DNA of 64,000 nucleotides from Hysterangium stoloniferum (lineage: Eukaryota > Basidiomycota > Agaricomycetes > Hysterangiales > Hysterangiaceae). Below, piece after piece: positions 22,928 through 34,666 of this stretch. Each line of letters starts with the position of its first letter. The first letter of the stretch is position 1. Both the position numbers and the translations under genes were made by a program. The stretch lies in NCBI GenBank assembly GCA_015178975.1, contig WHVD01000005.1, positions 1,364,001-1,428,000 of the forward strand, in the 5' to 3' direction. A model generated the notes under the pieces. That model saw only the letters and a program-made list of their open reading frames with translations. It was not told the origin of the DNA and did not search any database.

Positions 22928-23932
22928 TCAGCGGTTTTCATCGATAACAACCCACGACATGCCCCCATCAATAGATTTACCATATATGACGAAATGTATC
23001 CGGACACCATTTCCTGTCTTTTCCTGGATTTGTGAGAACCGAATCCACGTATTCACCGCTCCATCTATATTGCATAACGAATAATATTGTTATATCAACC
23101 ATGTCTGTCAGAAGAACCGTAAAACAAGTCCCCCTCAAGTCAATTGGACGTTGAGATACGCCCACACACATGCCTACTTAGTGATGGTGGTTGCAGATTT
23201 TTTCGGACCGCCATGTTAGGATCCTAGATATTCCCCCGTGCGAGCTTGATTCCCTTTAAATCCTGCAACATGTCTTTTACACCGTCATCTACGCCAGAGT
23301 TGGACTTTAACTCAGCGAAGCAAGTCTGCAGATATCTTTTGTCTCATGTCTCACTGCGAAGTATGCAGGACGAGACGTCTTAAAATGTCGCCCCCCACGC
23401 TAGACGCGCGGTTGAGCCGGGATAGTTTTTAAAGCTGGTAGATGCTCAGTGGGCACCGTCCCCAAGGTATCGAAAGCGGCCCCTCCCAGAGAACTGTCGT
23501 ATGTCTGACCTCAAATTTTTTGGCAATCTTTTCATCGAATGCCTGTGCCGGTTTGGCCAAGAGTTGGAGACTGCGGTAGCGTCTTGTTCGCCACGTACAA
23601 GTCCGTCGTATTGTATGGATAGTCCGGCCCCAGGCGATTCCCTGAAGGTGCAGTTGACGGTAGATACGTACTCAGCAGACACTGCACTATGGCGACTATG
23701 CATGCTCATGTTCAGTGCTTGGTGGTGTTACTACCTGTTAATTTATGCGCGGGCTATCAAAATCCTTGGGAAGGTTGACATGCAAGCTCTCTAGTTCTGC
23801 CAGACGTGCTATTATGCCTGGTAATTGTTTTAGAACAAAATGGTCGTCCCCAGCATGCCATGCCTTTGCTTTGACAACAAAAGAGCTAGAAGGTGCAATA
23901 AACTTGACAACGTGGGCTCGATCAAGTGGCAT
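22928..23932 (-). CDS. Candidate gene, unrecognised (weak LRR/F-box flavour)
   Basis: ATG at 23932 gives MPLDRAHVVKFIAPSSSFVV and a leucine-patterned segment (LPGIIARLAELESLHVNLPK) like those in Agaricomycete F-box/LRR proteins. Later coding-like pieces are SAEYVSTVNCTFRESPGAG, AELKSNSGVDDGVKDMLQDL and the terminal exon TWIRFSQIQEKTGNGVRIHF to WVVIDENR-stop. The stop codon (22928-22930) directly abuts the IPMK stop. Frames across the middle exons are not settled; a decayed gene is possible. Confidence 0.38.
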
Positions 23933-23984
23933 GGCTTTTTTGGACTAGTCTGTTTGCAGATAAGCTTGCACTACTGCTGTTCTG

Positions 23985-24575
23985 CGACGTTTTCGGCCCT
24001 TTCCTATAGTAGAATAAGTGTGTATTTTTTTTACTCCCCTTGTATCTCGTAGAACCTATCTGGTGCGATAAAAAAGGTTTCTAAAATTGCAAACCTAATC
24101 TATTATGCGAGGCGATATGATCAAACAAAGCACTCCGGGCCTCGCGGCAGACTGAGGGCAGAAAGCGGGCCATGGGTTATTCGTTCTCGCAAGAGGGGGC
24201 GATTAGTGAGGACAAAGCGGGTTCGGTGAGACATGCTGGAGTGGGACGCTGCTATTTGGAGGCCATACTTCTTCGCTTTCTGCACCGTGCCCCTCGTGCT
24301 CCGGGTACGGAATCGCCCCGCTATAAGTATTAAAATACCACACTCTTCAACATGTTCCAACCATGGAGCGGCAGGTGCATACAACGTGAAAATAAATAGC
24401 TCATGGCTCGCTTTCTGCTCCCAGTCTGCCGCGAGGCCTATTTGATTATCTCTCTTTGCGTAAATTGGGTTTGTAATTTTAGAAGCCCTTTTTATTATGC
24501 CGCTAACTAGATTCTATGGGGTATAAGGGGGGTCATTCTACTATAGGAAAGCGCCAAAAAAACACGCAAGTGCAA
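23985..24575. repeat. Fold-back element with about 200-bp inverted arms
   Basis: The left arm begins near CCTATAGTAGAAT (about 24003) and the right arm ends with ATTCTACTATAGG (about 24537-24549). Matching blocks continue inward: TTTCTAAAATTGCAAACC against its complement near 24465, and a 45-bp block GGCCTCGCGGCAGACTG.. (24137 on) against its complement near 24400-24440. The centre (about 200 bp) is unique. Structure and size suit a MITE or fold-back DNA element. No clear target duplication was found. Confidence 0.65.
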
Positions 24576-27500
24576 CTGGGATATTTCCACGACCTGATAG
24601 ACTAAACGTTGACCCTAATTTGCCAGGCCAAATGCAAAAGATAAGTAAACCTAAATTTTGGGGTGTATGGAGTATCGCGGCAATGTGCTCGATCCTAGGA
24701 TCAGCTCAGTTCATGCCCACAGTGATACCCAGCCGCCCTTGGACTGGTACTGAGTCCCCGCCAGTCGGCTTTGGCCTCTATTTCAAATAGGGCCTCCTGT
24801 CCAGCGAGAGGAGCGATTTCAACGCGGGATATGCCCGTCTATCACTGGGGTACCCTCCAATTAAGCCATGCAATCCAGGGTGCATTTCGTCTCCAGAAAA
24901 CATTCGTACTGAGTAGCGAACGCGGAGGTGCTTTTTCGACGAGAATGGATGCATACACCTCACAATCAAGCCGCGCAATGCAGGGTGCGGCGTTCCACCC
25001 GGAACCTCTCCAGAACACGTTCGCGCCAAGTAGTGAATGCGAATGTGCTTTTTTGATGGGCATAGATAGATGCACCAGCCTCAGCATTTTTGCCCGATGG
25101 ACGGCAAACGGGGCCATCAACGCTTGCCGGAAAACAAAGGGGGGGCGTCTGCGAGACGTCGCAGAAGCTCCACCACATCAAGGATCCCCCTTTCAGAGCG
25201 ATGAGTCGCAGGCAGGCAGGCGCGATGTTGTGCGGGGCCGCTTCGGGGCCGGTGCCGCGCGCGCGGGACGGGGGGGCACGTTTGCAGAGAAGCACCGCTG
25301 TGTCCTGCGATCAGGCTGTCCGGCGCCTTCGTAAGCGTACGCATGTCATTTTCGCACCCCCCTGCCCCGACCGTGTGGACATCTGTGGATGCAGCAGTGC
25401 GGAGGTGTTTGTTTGGTGTGGTCCCATACGAAGAGGGCTAATTGCGCGCCCTCAATTTAGTGTTAATTTTCACCGAGCTGGGCACACCCGCCTTGCGGCT
25501 CTTTTTATTGAAGCATGCGGAAGGAAAAGGATGATGATACGGTGTAGCGAGGAGAAAGTTCTAGGAATGAGGGGGAGGCGGAGGGGGGTGGATGGGACAG
25601 ATGATCATGATGGCCGCTGGGTGTGACTGCAGCATGCTATCCTGCACACTCGCCCCGGCCCTGCGTCTTCCCCTTCTGCAGCATGGCACGCGCATTATAC
25701 AGGAACAGCATGGCTAGATGGTTAATGTGGAGATGCCGCTCTCCTCGACATACCCCGGTTGTGGAGACGCAGGGTGGGCCCGGCGTGGGGAAACGTAGCT
25801 CAGGGCCTGCGTTTTTCCCCCACTAGCTCTTTCTGTGACATGTTATCTAGGACATTGGCAATATTTTTCGGCTACTGTGCCAAATAGACCCTGTATAGGT
25901 GGAAAAATCACAAGCGCTCAGACTGCATAAGCGGAAGCACGGTTCACAAGATAATTGTATCTCCTTGCGTGATGGCGGACTAATGGATGCATGTATGTAT
26001 CCTTACGGATGTCTGACTGTGAGTACATGTGGGTTCTCGGAGGCCTGACGCGTTGGGCAGGACATGATGGCTCCAGCCCAGATCCAGCCCCGATGAGTAG
26101 AATGGCTGGGAACGCTCCCTGTCGTACTCGACTGATTTTGGGGTGCCGTGCGCGTACGTGTGCGTGCGTGTAGGAGCGACGCTCGCATGCATTTGCACGG
26201 CAGGAAAAAAAAAACCTGCTGTATTGCAGGCCATCGGCATCACATATGATAGCGTATGCAGTCCTCGAGCCTGCTGCGACGTGAAAAAAATCCGGGGTCC
26301 ATGTGTCATAGCACGCTATTTATAGGCGTGCGTGATATAGCTGCGCGACAGCTCATTAGCAATCAGGGTGTGCGGCGGAGCCGTACCAATCGACCGGACA
26401 GAGAGGGCAAGATCCAAAAACCCAGAAAAACCGATGCTCTGTGTGGAGGTTGCTCGTGATGGCCATCAGGCGGCTGGGCGGCGACTTGTGCTCGGCTGAG
26501 AGGATGTCGAAGGTTGGGTGTGTTAAATGGATGCTTATCCGATTTTGACTCGGCTACGGATCCAGGGTGTGATTGATGGAGTTTCTATCACACTCATCCT
26601 CGTCAAGAAGGGATCCACATAATTCGGGGATCGAGGAGTTTTTCCGATGGATCACAGGGCAAAGTGGCTGTAACCTCCCGGTCGGAGGATTTATTGGCGT
26701 GCCTGTCTGCCTGAAGCCATCGGTATGCTGTCCATAGCAATGAGCGAGATAGAGTGACCACGACAGCAGGCTTTTGATTATCACAGAAGTGGGTGTTCCG
26801 TATGTATGATATTTAATTAAGCCGGAAGAGATAGATGTACAAAATCTAGCCGAGTCCCGCACTTCCGCACTTCTTGTGGCTATCAACTCAATGTTCCGGA
26901 TATGGCAAGGATTTCGCAGGATAAGATGCATTTCAGACACGTGCGAAATGATGGTACCGGGATTGGGGTACCGGGATTAACGGCTAGATTGGAACGAAAT
27001 TAACCCGATCGCGGAGCCCGCTTGGGTCTCGGATGGCGCAATAGTTGGTAACGCTACCCGTATCAACGTACTGCGGCGGGTCTACGCGACATTTATATGA
27101 GGCTTGGAGGAAGAAGAAGGATGGTGAAATTCCGGCACAGTGTGCCAAGGGATTTCGGGGTTGTGCTCTCGGCAACGTCCGCGTAGCGCATCACTTCTTT
27201 CAGCAACATGTGTAATTGTAGAGATCAGGCGAGAAATCAGGAAGTCGTTGCTGAAAATGGCCACAATAGGACGCGATTAAATGGGTTGCCACAAACAGCA
27301 AGAGGATCACTGCAACCCTGCAGCCATGCGACATGTACACGTAGCCCTTGCGACACAGTTATTATCCCTGCAGTGTGGGTGCCATGCCCATAAGGGGATT
27401 TTAATGTCATACATTCGTGTGTCCGCTGTGAGAACTCGTTTCGTGGGACGCAGAGTTCGGCTCTCGGATAAGGACCGAACAACCACCCATCATTTCACCC

Positions 27501-27787
27501 AAGTGCAAATGGACATCAACATTGCTTGGTGATGAATCTTTGGTGTGAGACATCAAGATATGTTTTTGCAAAGGCCAAGTTTCGTCCCCTTGGGCAGCCC
27601 TTGCTGCCAGCGTGTCCCTGATATTCACACACAAAGCGGAGGGCCCCAAGCCGCCCTCGACCCGGCAGGTCGGCGGTCAGATCTGGACGAGAAATCAAGC
27701 TTGTCGGTTCTCACAGGTACGATCAGCCAGTGTTGTCCATGACACGCAGTAACGTTCTACCATAGCCAAGGTCATCTTCCTTTAATT
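24576..27787. other. Gene-poor region, partly GC-rich
   Basis: Many overlapping ORFs occur on both strands because much of 24750-25830 is GC-rich, but none shows a recognisable domain or consistent splice pattern. A minus-strand frame at 26940-26554 (128 codons) is also unsupported. A degenerate tandem repeat lies at about 24850-25085. Confidence 0.45.
24850..25085. repeat. Degenerate tandem duplication, about 115-bp unit
   Basis: Two adjacent copies share the order: AAGCCATGCAAT / AAGCCGCGCAAT, CAGGGTGC, CTCCAGAA, GAGTAGCGAACGC / AAGTAGTGAATGC, GGTGCTTTTT / TGTGCTTTTT, and GATGCATACACC / GATGCACCAGCC. A plus-strand frame stays open through both, giving repeated peptide patterns (AIQGAF..LQKTF and AMQGAAF..LQNTF). 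Confidence 0.55.
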
Positions 27788-28752
27788 TCATACAATTTCC
27801 AAGTCCAGAACAAAGGCTGCAGAAGGGTCACATCTGACCTCAAGGGAAGTCGCCTGTTTCCTGCGAAGCTCTTCCTCATTCAAAAGGCCCATTCTACCAC
27901 AAACAATCGAGAACATATTTGCCAGCCACGATCTCAATGTGCTGGGATCGTCAGGGAGAATCTTGTTTAGTGGAAGCGTTATGTGAAGCGCCTATTTTCC
28001 ATTGGGGGGATGGTTGTTATTGTTAGACGAACCTACATATAGTTTAAACGGCAAATTGAATCGAGAAAGACGTGATCATTTTTCGATGACGATCCGTTTC
28101 TTGACACTGATCAGATCCAAAAATGCGCCTTTTCAGAATCACCCATTACATCCCGCCTGTCAGCCACCACCAGTAACACATATGTATTATTAATGCCATA
28201 TTACACTTATCTAGAAGGCCCAGTGATATACGTAGGGTTACTCCGAGATATATTTCAGAGTATCCCGCGTTGTTATTCGCCTGCCGGATCACATGGCACA
28301 TAGGAAATCCCCCAACATGGCTCTGGATCCTGTGTCTGTACACAGCCTTGATCCCGCTCAAAACTCACACAAAGGTCGAGTATACATACCCTTGTTGAAA
28401 ATCCCTTGACGGTTCATCGCTTTTAGGATTGTACTAGATAAGCGCTCCCGTAATAAGCAATATGTGCGAAACAAATGTTCATCCAAGATATAAGTTCAAA
28501 ATAAATGTCATTTTTTCTTCTTGATGAGGATTTTGCGGTGCACTAAAGGCAGTTTACCCCAGCAGTGTATTCATATCTATAGTCGTGAATGCAAGCATAC
28601 ATGGTACCGGCTAGTTGGCGCAGAACAAGTCCAGTACATTCAGGTAGGCATATGCTATCAACTGAGCAATTAATCTTCATCACACCGCGCAAAAATGGTG
28701 TCCATATCAAGCCACCACGCGAGTCCAAATCCAGAATAGCATTCCCGGTTTA
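27788..28752 (-). CDS. Candidate multi-exon gene downstream of OST48, unrecognised
   Basis: Four coding-like blocks follow each other on the minus strand: LDSRGGLIWTPFLRGVMKIN (about 28730-28560), LFRTYCLLRERLSSTILKAM (about 28470-28390), YRHRIQSHVGGFPMCHVIRQ with AGYSEIYLGVTLRISLGL (about 28350-28200), and ITLPLNKILPDDPSTLRSWL to FVLDLEIV-stop (about 27990-27788). The phase of the joins was not proven and no ATG was identified, so this could be a gene or its remains. No family recognised. Confidence 0.4.
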
Positions 28753-28802
28753 CGCAATAATTAAATTTCTTTTTCAAACGCTACAACGCGCCACAGCAAG
28801 CT

Positions 28803-30486
28803 TCACTCTGTCTTGCTGCGTTTTTTCTCCTCCACCTCCCCTCCGAGCCAAATAGCACTAAACACCAAAAATCCGAGGCTGGTGCTGATCGCCCCCGCGT
28901 AATAGGGCCAAGCTGCACTTAAAAATCGCGGATAGCCGTCGTGTCGAGGCGGGACCACTGGCACCACCGTTGCGCTGTAGAGATGTGAGAGGCTATTAGG
29001 ACAAGCGGTCAGTAGAGATCCCCATGTAGCATCCAGGAAAGGAAAAAAAAAACGCTCGGCGTACCCTTTGCGTTTGTAGTCCACCACGAATTTAAACACG
29101 CCATGCCTGTCTGGGGCACGGAATGTGACTTCGTATACGCCGGGCTGCCCCTTGACTGGAGGGAGGGAAGTACGGATGTGCGGGTCTAGCATGGTGAATT
29201 CCAGCTGTAGATCATTTAATCCGGAGTAGGGAACCCAGACCCCCTTCCTAGGCTCAAAGGAGGAAATGCTGACGCTGTACACCTGGATGCGGTCGTATGA
29301 ATCGATGCGGGGGAAAAAACGGCGGGATGCATGGGGCTATACAAGAGGAAAACGCACCACTTCATCGTTGGTCGTGTACATCTCCCTGGGAGCGGTCTCC
29401 CCGACGAGATGGTGCATCGCATTGTCGATACGCAACACCAAATTTTCCTGCAGGGTCCACTTGGCGACGTCCTGCACAAACTGTGCATTGCCGCTTTTCA
29501 CGCCCCTGAATCAAGTAATAAGCTCAACACGTCACGGTAAACAACGAGCGCGCGCGACTTGCTTTGCGACCTCCCGCTGCGCATAGTCGTCCGAGAACAC
29601 CTCGATCCCGCCGACAAACATCGCGCGCGCGCCGCTTCTCGTCTGGAAGCCGGTGACGACGCCCATGTGCGAGCCGGCCCACAGCCCCTCCCCCCCCTTT
29701 TCCGCCGCATCCACGAGCGCATCTGCGCCACCGTCCGTCTCGGAATCGGCGGCGAAGCTCTCTGGCGGGGCGCGGACCACGGGGACAAGCAGGGGATTGT
29801 TGGACATCAGGTGCGGCGTGCCGGCGAAGAGGATGGGGGGCGTGTTCGGTGTGAGCAGCGGGGATGGGGGGAGCGTGATGGGAACTATGGTGTGCGGCGG
29901 AGGGCGTTCTGGGAAGTGCGAGACGAGGGGCGTGCCCGGTGGGGGGGGCGACAGGCCGAATTCTGCAGCGAGGGAGGTGAGCTGTGTGAGTGTTGTGGAT
30001 AGGACGACGAGGAGATTGGTGTTCAGAGAAAGCAGCCGGACGAGGGATTGGGGTGTGACGTCTTTTGCGTATGCTGAAATTATAACATTAATTAACCACA
30101 ATTTATATGATTATGGGGATTGGGGCCTGCAGCGTTGGCCCGCAATTTATAGCAGTCGGTTTAAGAACTCACATTTGGCTGATGGGGTGAAGAGAATGAC
30201 GTGTGAGAACTGAGGCTCGTCGTACTTGAACAGCTGCGGGCTGTCCTCTTTCGGCGCACGGAATGTAAGCTCATAACCGCGTTCTGGTGCAAATGATTAA
30301 GCTCCCCGTGGCATCAGACGACGCCTGTCTAACATACTGACCAGTCAACCCATCGAAAAACAGCGAATAATCTTCCTTTGCGAGCTTGGGCTCTAGGATG
30401 ACCAGCACCGACGACCCTGTACTCGAACGACCTAGACAGGCGGCTCCAAAGGATAACAGGGCCCCAATGAGCGGAAGAAGACGCAT
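28803..30486 (-). CDS. WBP1: Oligosaccharyltransferase 48-kDa subunit (OST48/Wbp1)
   Basis: A signal peptide MRLLPLIGALLSFGAACLG is followed by SSVLVILEPKLAKEDYSLFF. Then come GYELTFRAPKEDSPQLFKYD and FSHVILFTPSAK, typical of the family's N-terminal fold, and later MFVGGIEVFSDDY, ENLVLRIDNAMHHLVGE and YTTNDEVV. A beta-rich part includes GVWVPYSGLNDLQLEFTMLD and YEVTFRAPDRHGVFKFVVDY. A single membrane span near the C-terminus (WPYYAGAISTSLGFLVFSAI) precedes a lysine-rich cytosolic tail ending KKRSKTE. Wbp1 is an essential subunit of the ER oligosaccharyltransferase that transfers glycans to Asn. About seven exons; ATG at 30486. It is divergent from ADK with a 445-bp shared promoter. Confidence 0.92.
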
Positions 30487-30931
30487 TTTTGTCACTTAGT
30501 TAACGAACGTTGGCTTTTTGCCTGCTTCAGCTGTTCAAGTCTTCAAATGTGGCTGAGGCGTGACACGTAGACTATGGACGCGGTATTTGCTCCTGTGGGC
30601 GCAGGCTGAGACCCATTTTGCGTAAATCATTGTAAAAATATTCAGCTACTCAGAAACGAGCCACTTTTCACAGAAGAAACTGTCGATATATGAAAATGTA
30701 GCACACATGGGACACAATCTGTGCCCTGTGTGGAAGCAAGTGTAGCAGCAGTAATATTTGTTGTAATTGCAATCGGAACTCCGACGGCGGAATAAGGGTG
30801 TTAACTTTGTTTTCTCCCCCGCCGTCCGTCTTCTCTCTCTGCCATCGTAGTCGCCGTGCTTTTGTGCACTGGTGACATAGAATAGACACTACGCCTTTTA
30901 TCGTTAGAGCATCCCATACCGTCGTCTCGGA
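30487..30931. promoter_or_regulatory. Divergent promoter region of WBP1 and adenylate kinase
   Basis: This interval separates the two start codons. It holds pyrimidine-rich stretches (TTTTCTCCCCC and TCTTCTCTCTCTG near 30810-30840) upstream of the kinase start. No defined TATA box or known operator was recognised. Confidence 0.45.
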
Positions 30932-31939
<1,008 letters not shown>

Positions 31940-32347
31940 GTATGAATAGAGCGGTTGTATCCAGGATACACCGCAATGTGTATCCGGAGTGAATACAGGA
32001 TCATCGTGTTTATTCTACCGGGTATCATATAGAAAATGCATTAGAAAATAAATAAAATAAATCAAGATCAGAGATTTGCGCGGAGATAAAAAGTTTCACT
32101 TATTTGGAGCGCCAGTGATCAACTAGAGCTCGTGGCCAGCCAGGAGATTGGATCTTCCAACCAAGCTGTTAGAAACAGGAGTGACGATTGAGTGGCCAGA
32201 TCTAACACACTTTACCCCTTAGCTAAGATTTCGATTCATTTTGAAAAAAAATAATGTTATATAAGGACTCGTGACTTCGAATTTATCTCCCCTTGTCTCC
32301 TTGCTCCAGATTCTGCATTTACCTTTCTCTTAGAGTGGCTTCAGACG
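31940..32347. other. Intergenic region between ADK1 and the Zn2Cys6 gene
   Basis: AT-rich 3' flank of the kinase (AAATAAATAAAATAAAT near 32045 could serve polyadenylation), then the promoter of the next gene with a TATATAAGG box at about 32258-32266, about 85 bp before its ATG. Confidence 0.55.
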
Positions 32348-34666
32348 ATGAAAGCTGCGTCCCCTTCAGCATTGTCTTCCAATAGCCCAAGTCCCAAGTC
32401 CCAACGCGCAAAACTGCCCCAGGCAGGCCCTCCTACCAAGACCGCACGACGTCGAATGGATAAACAACTTGCTCAGTTTAAATCAGCACACCCCTTGCAA
32501 CGAGGTTCAGCATGTCTCAACTGCAGGTCCGTCGTGTCTCCCTCATCCTAGAATGCTCCTCATGCTCAATGTGGTGCCGCGCAGGAAGCGGAAAATGGTG
32601 AGCAAGCACGGCATTGTACTACTGCTACCCAGGTCCCTGACAGCCACCCGCCTCCCCCCCAGAAATGCGACGCAGGGAAGCCTGCGTGTGCACAGTGCGT
32701 CAAGGCGAACCGGGCGGGAGACTGCGACTACGACGACGGCAAGTCGAAGAGCCGCACGCAGCTGCTGCAGGAGAAGATCGTGTCTCTGGAAAACCGCCTG
32801 CGGGAGCTCGAGAGCGTGCCCGCGAACCCGTCCGCTGCCCCCCCACCCCCCCACTTCAGCCCCTCCCCAGCGGTGTCGGCGAGCAGCTTTTACTCGGGTG
32901 TCGGCGATGGCATGATCGGTGCAAGCGGCAGCACGTCGTCCTTCGAGCTGACTGCCCTGTCTGCGAACGGATCGCCGACACCGGGCTCGCCTGACTCGGG
33001 GTGGATGTGTGATCAGTACAATCTGCAGCTGGCCGCGCACAACAACTCAAGTCGCGTTGGCACACCGGAAGACTTGCCGTGGGACGTGGACATGATGTCT
33101 GTCACGCCGAATGACCTCCTGAAGGTTTCTGGACGCTCGTTGGAGGCTGAGATGCTGCCGCCTCGGATATCGCAACTCCTGTGAGTTATCTGCTGCGATC
33201 GCGTCGTCCGTCCATCCCTCCGCTTACCGTTGCCCGTTCCAGCATTAACATTTTCCTTCCCCACCGACATCAATGTGGATTTGAAGTCAACAGCAGTCGA
33301 TTTCAGGCATCCATCAACAGTGCCGATCCCCCCCACCCTGCCCTCCTGAACGCCATATATGCACTTGCGTGCCACTTTTCCATGTCTCCGATCCTCTCAC
33401 CCCATGAAACACGCTTCGTCGGCCGCGCACTGAAGTCTATATCCGCCGCCCTCGAGGCCTCCGACCGCCTCGTCCATGTTGTCCAAGCATCGTGTTTATT
33501 AGCAATCCTATTTTTTGCCAAGGGCCGCTTACTAGAGGGCTACTACCACGCGGGGGCGGCCTCACGACTGGCGGTGGGGCTGGGTCTACACCAAATATCG
33601 ATGCCGCCGGAGTGGTCATCTCCAGAGGGCAGTCCTGGTTCTTCCGCCTCCTCTTCGTGGTCGCATAGCCCGGGCGGTTCGTCTGTCCTCCCCCCGCCAG
33701 TCAACAACGTCGAGCTTGGGGAGCGCATTTTGACATTTTGGCAGGTGTTCAATCTGGATAGGTGTTGGGCTGTGGCAACGGGGCTTCCCGTTGCGTTGAC
33801 TGAAGACAAACACTCCCGGACAAGGATTGAGACACCCTGGCCACGTGCCCTGGAAGAGTATGAAGTGGTATGCCTATCTTCGTATCTTATTTTTTGTCCA
33901 TGAAGCTTACAAGGTTCGTATCAGGGCTATGTACAGGATTCGGACAATCTCTCAATCAACAGTCTGTGTTCGCCATATTCCTCCGTTCCATACTCCCCCC
34001 AAGATTCGCTTCACACATTGCGCGCAAAGGCAACCACATTATTCGAACGTGCCGGACGGCTTTCTTCGAGTTTCGGTGATTCACCTCAGGTCACGGAGGA
34101 GTTCTGGGTCGACTTTCAGAATCTTGATGCGACGATTTCGCGTCTGTTAGTCAACCTGCCCTCTGTTCGGCTCTCCATGGATGATCCACAACATCACGGG
34201 CATCCGCAGCCACGACCACGGGTGAACACGTCGATATTTGTGATCCATTCATTACTCCATGCAGCAATTATCCAACTCCATTCACTCCTCGCGTTCAAGG
34301 ACGCGGCGTCACAGCAGCGATCGGCGGCAGTCGCTGCTCTTGCAGCCTCAATGGTACACGACCTTGACGAGACTGACTATGCCTTCTTAGACCCAATCAT
34401 GGGGACATGTTGGACGTCTGTCGCGGAAGCGTTACTACGTGAACTGATTGTGGATGGATCCACGCCGGCAATGGGGCAGCAAGTGGCGCATTTGAATCGC
34501 CAGTTGGATGCAGTTGTCATGGCCATGACTCATCTGGGAACGACAGTCCCACTGGCAGGTGAGATAGACTTGGCTTTTCTTTCTTTAGCTTTGATGATGT
34601 TCTGACTACCTTATTTCAGCATACCAAGCGAGCAAGGTCGAGCAATCACGGCTTATTTCTTACTGA
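32348..34666 (+). CDS. Zn2Cys6 fungal transcription factor
   Basis: The binuclear zinc cluster is spread over three exons: ACLNC-R, KRKM, then KCDAGKPACAQCVKANRAGD, giving the C-x2-C-x6-C-x(n)-C-x2-C-x6-C pattern. The linker and coiled coil (LLQEKIVSLENRLRELE) follow directly. The middle of the protein is a fungal-specific transcription-factor domain (HPALLNAIYALACHFS, ASCLLAILFFAKGRLLEGYY, AASRLAVGLGLHQI, LGERILTFWQVFNLDRCWAV). Such proteins bind CGG-type sites in the nucleus; the target pathway cannot be read from sequence. The last short exon encodes AYQASKVEQSRLISY, stop 34664-34666. Seven or so exons; two micro-exons lie within the zinc cluster. Confidence 0.9.

Noticed and set aside
24771..25334. 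187-codon ORF as a gene
   Set aside because: It begins at TTG, lies in GC-rich DNA with long frames on both strands, and has no domain; only the tandem repeat is reported.
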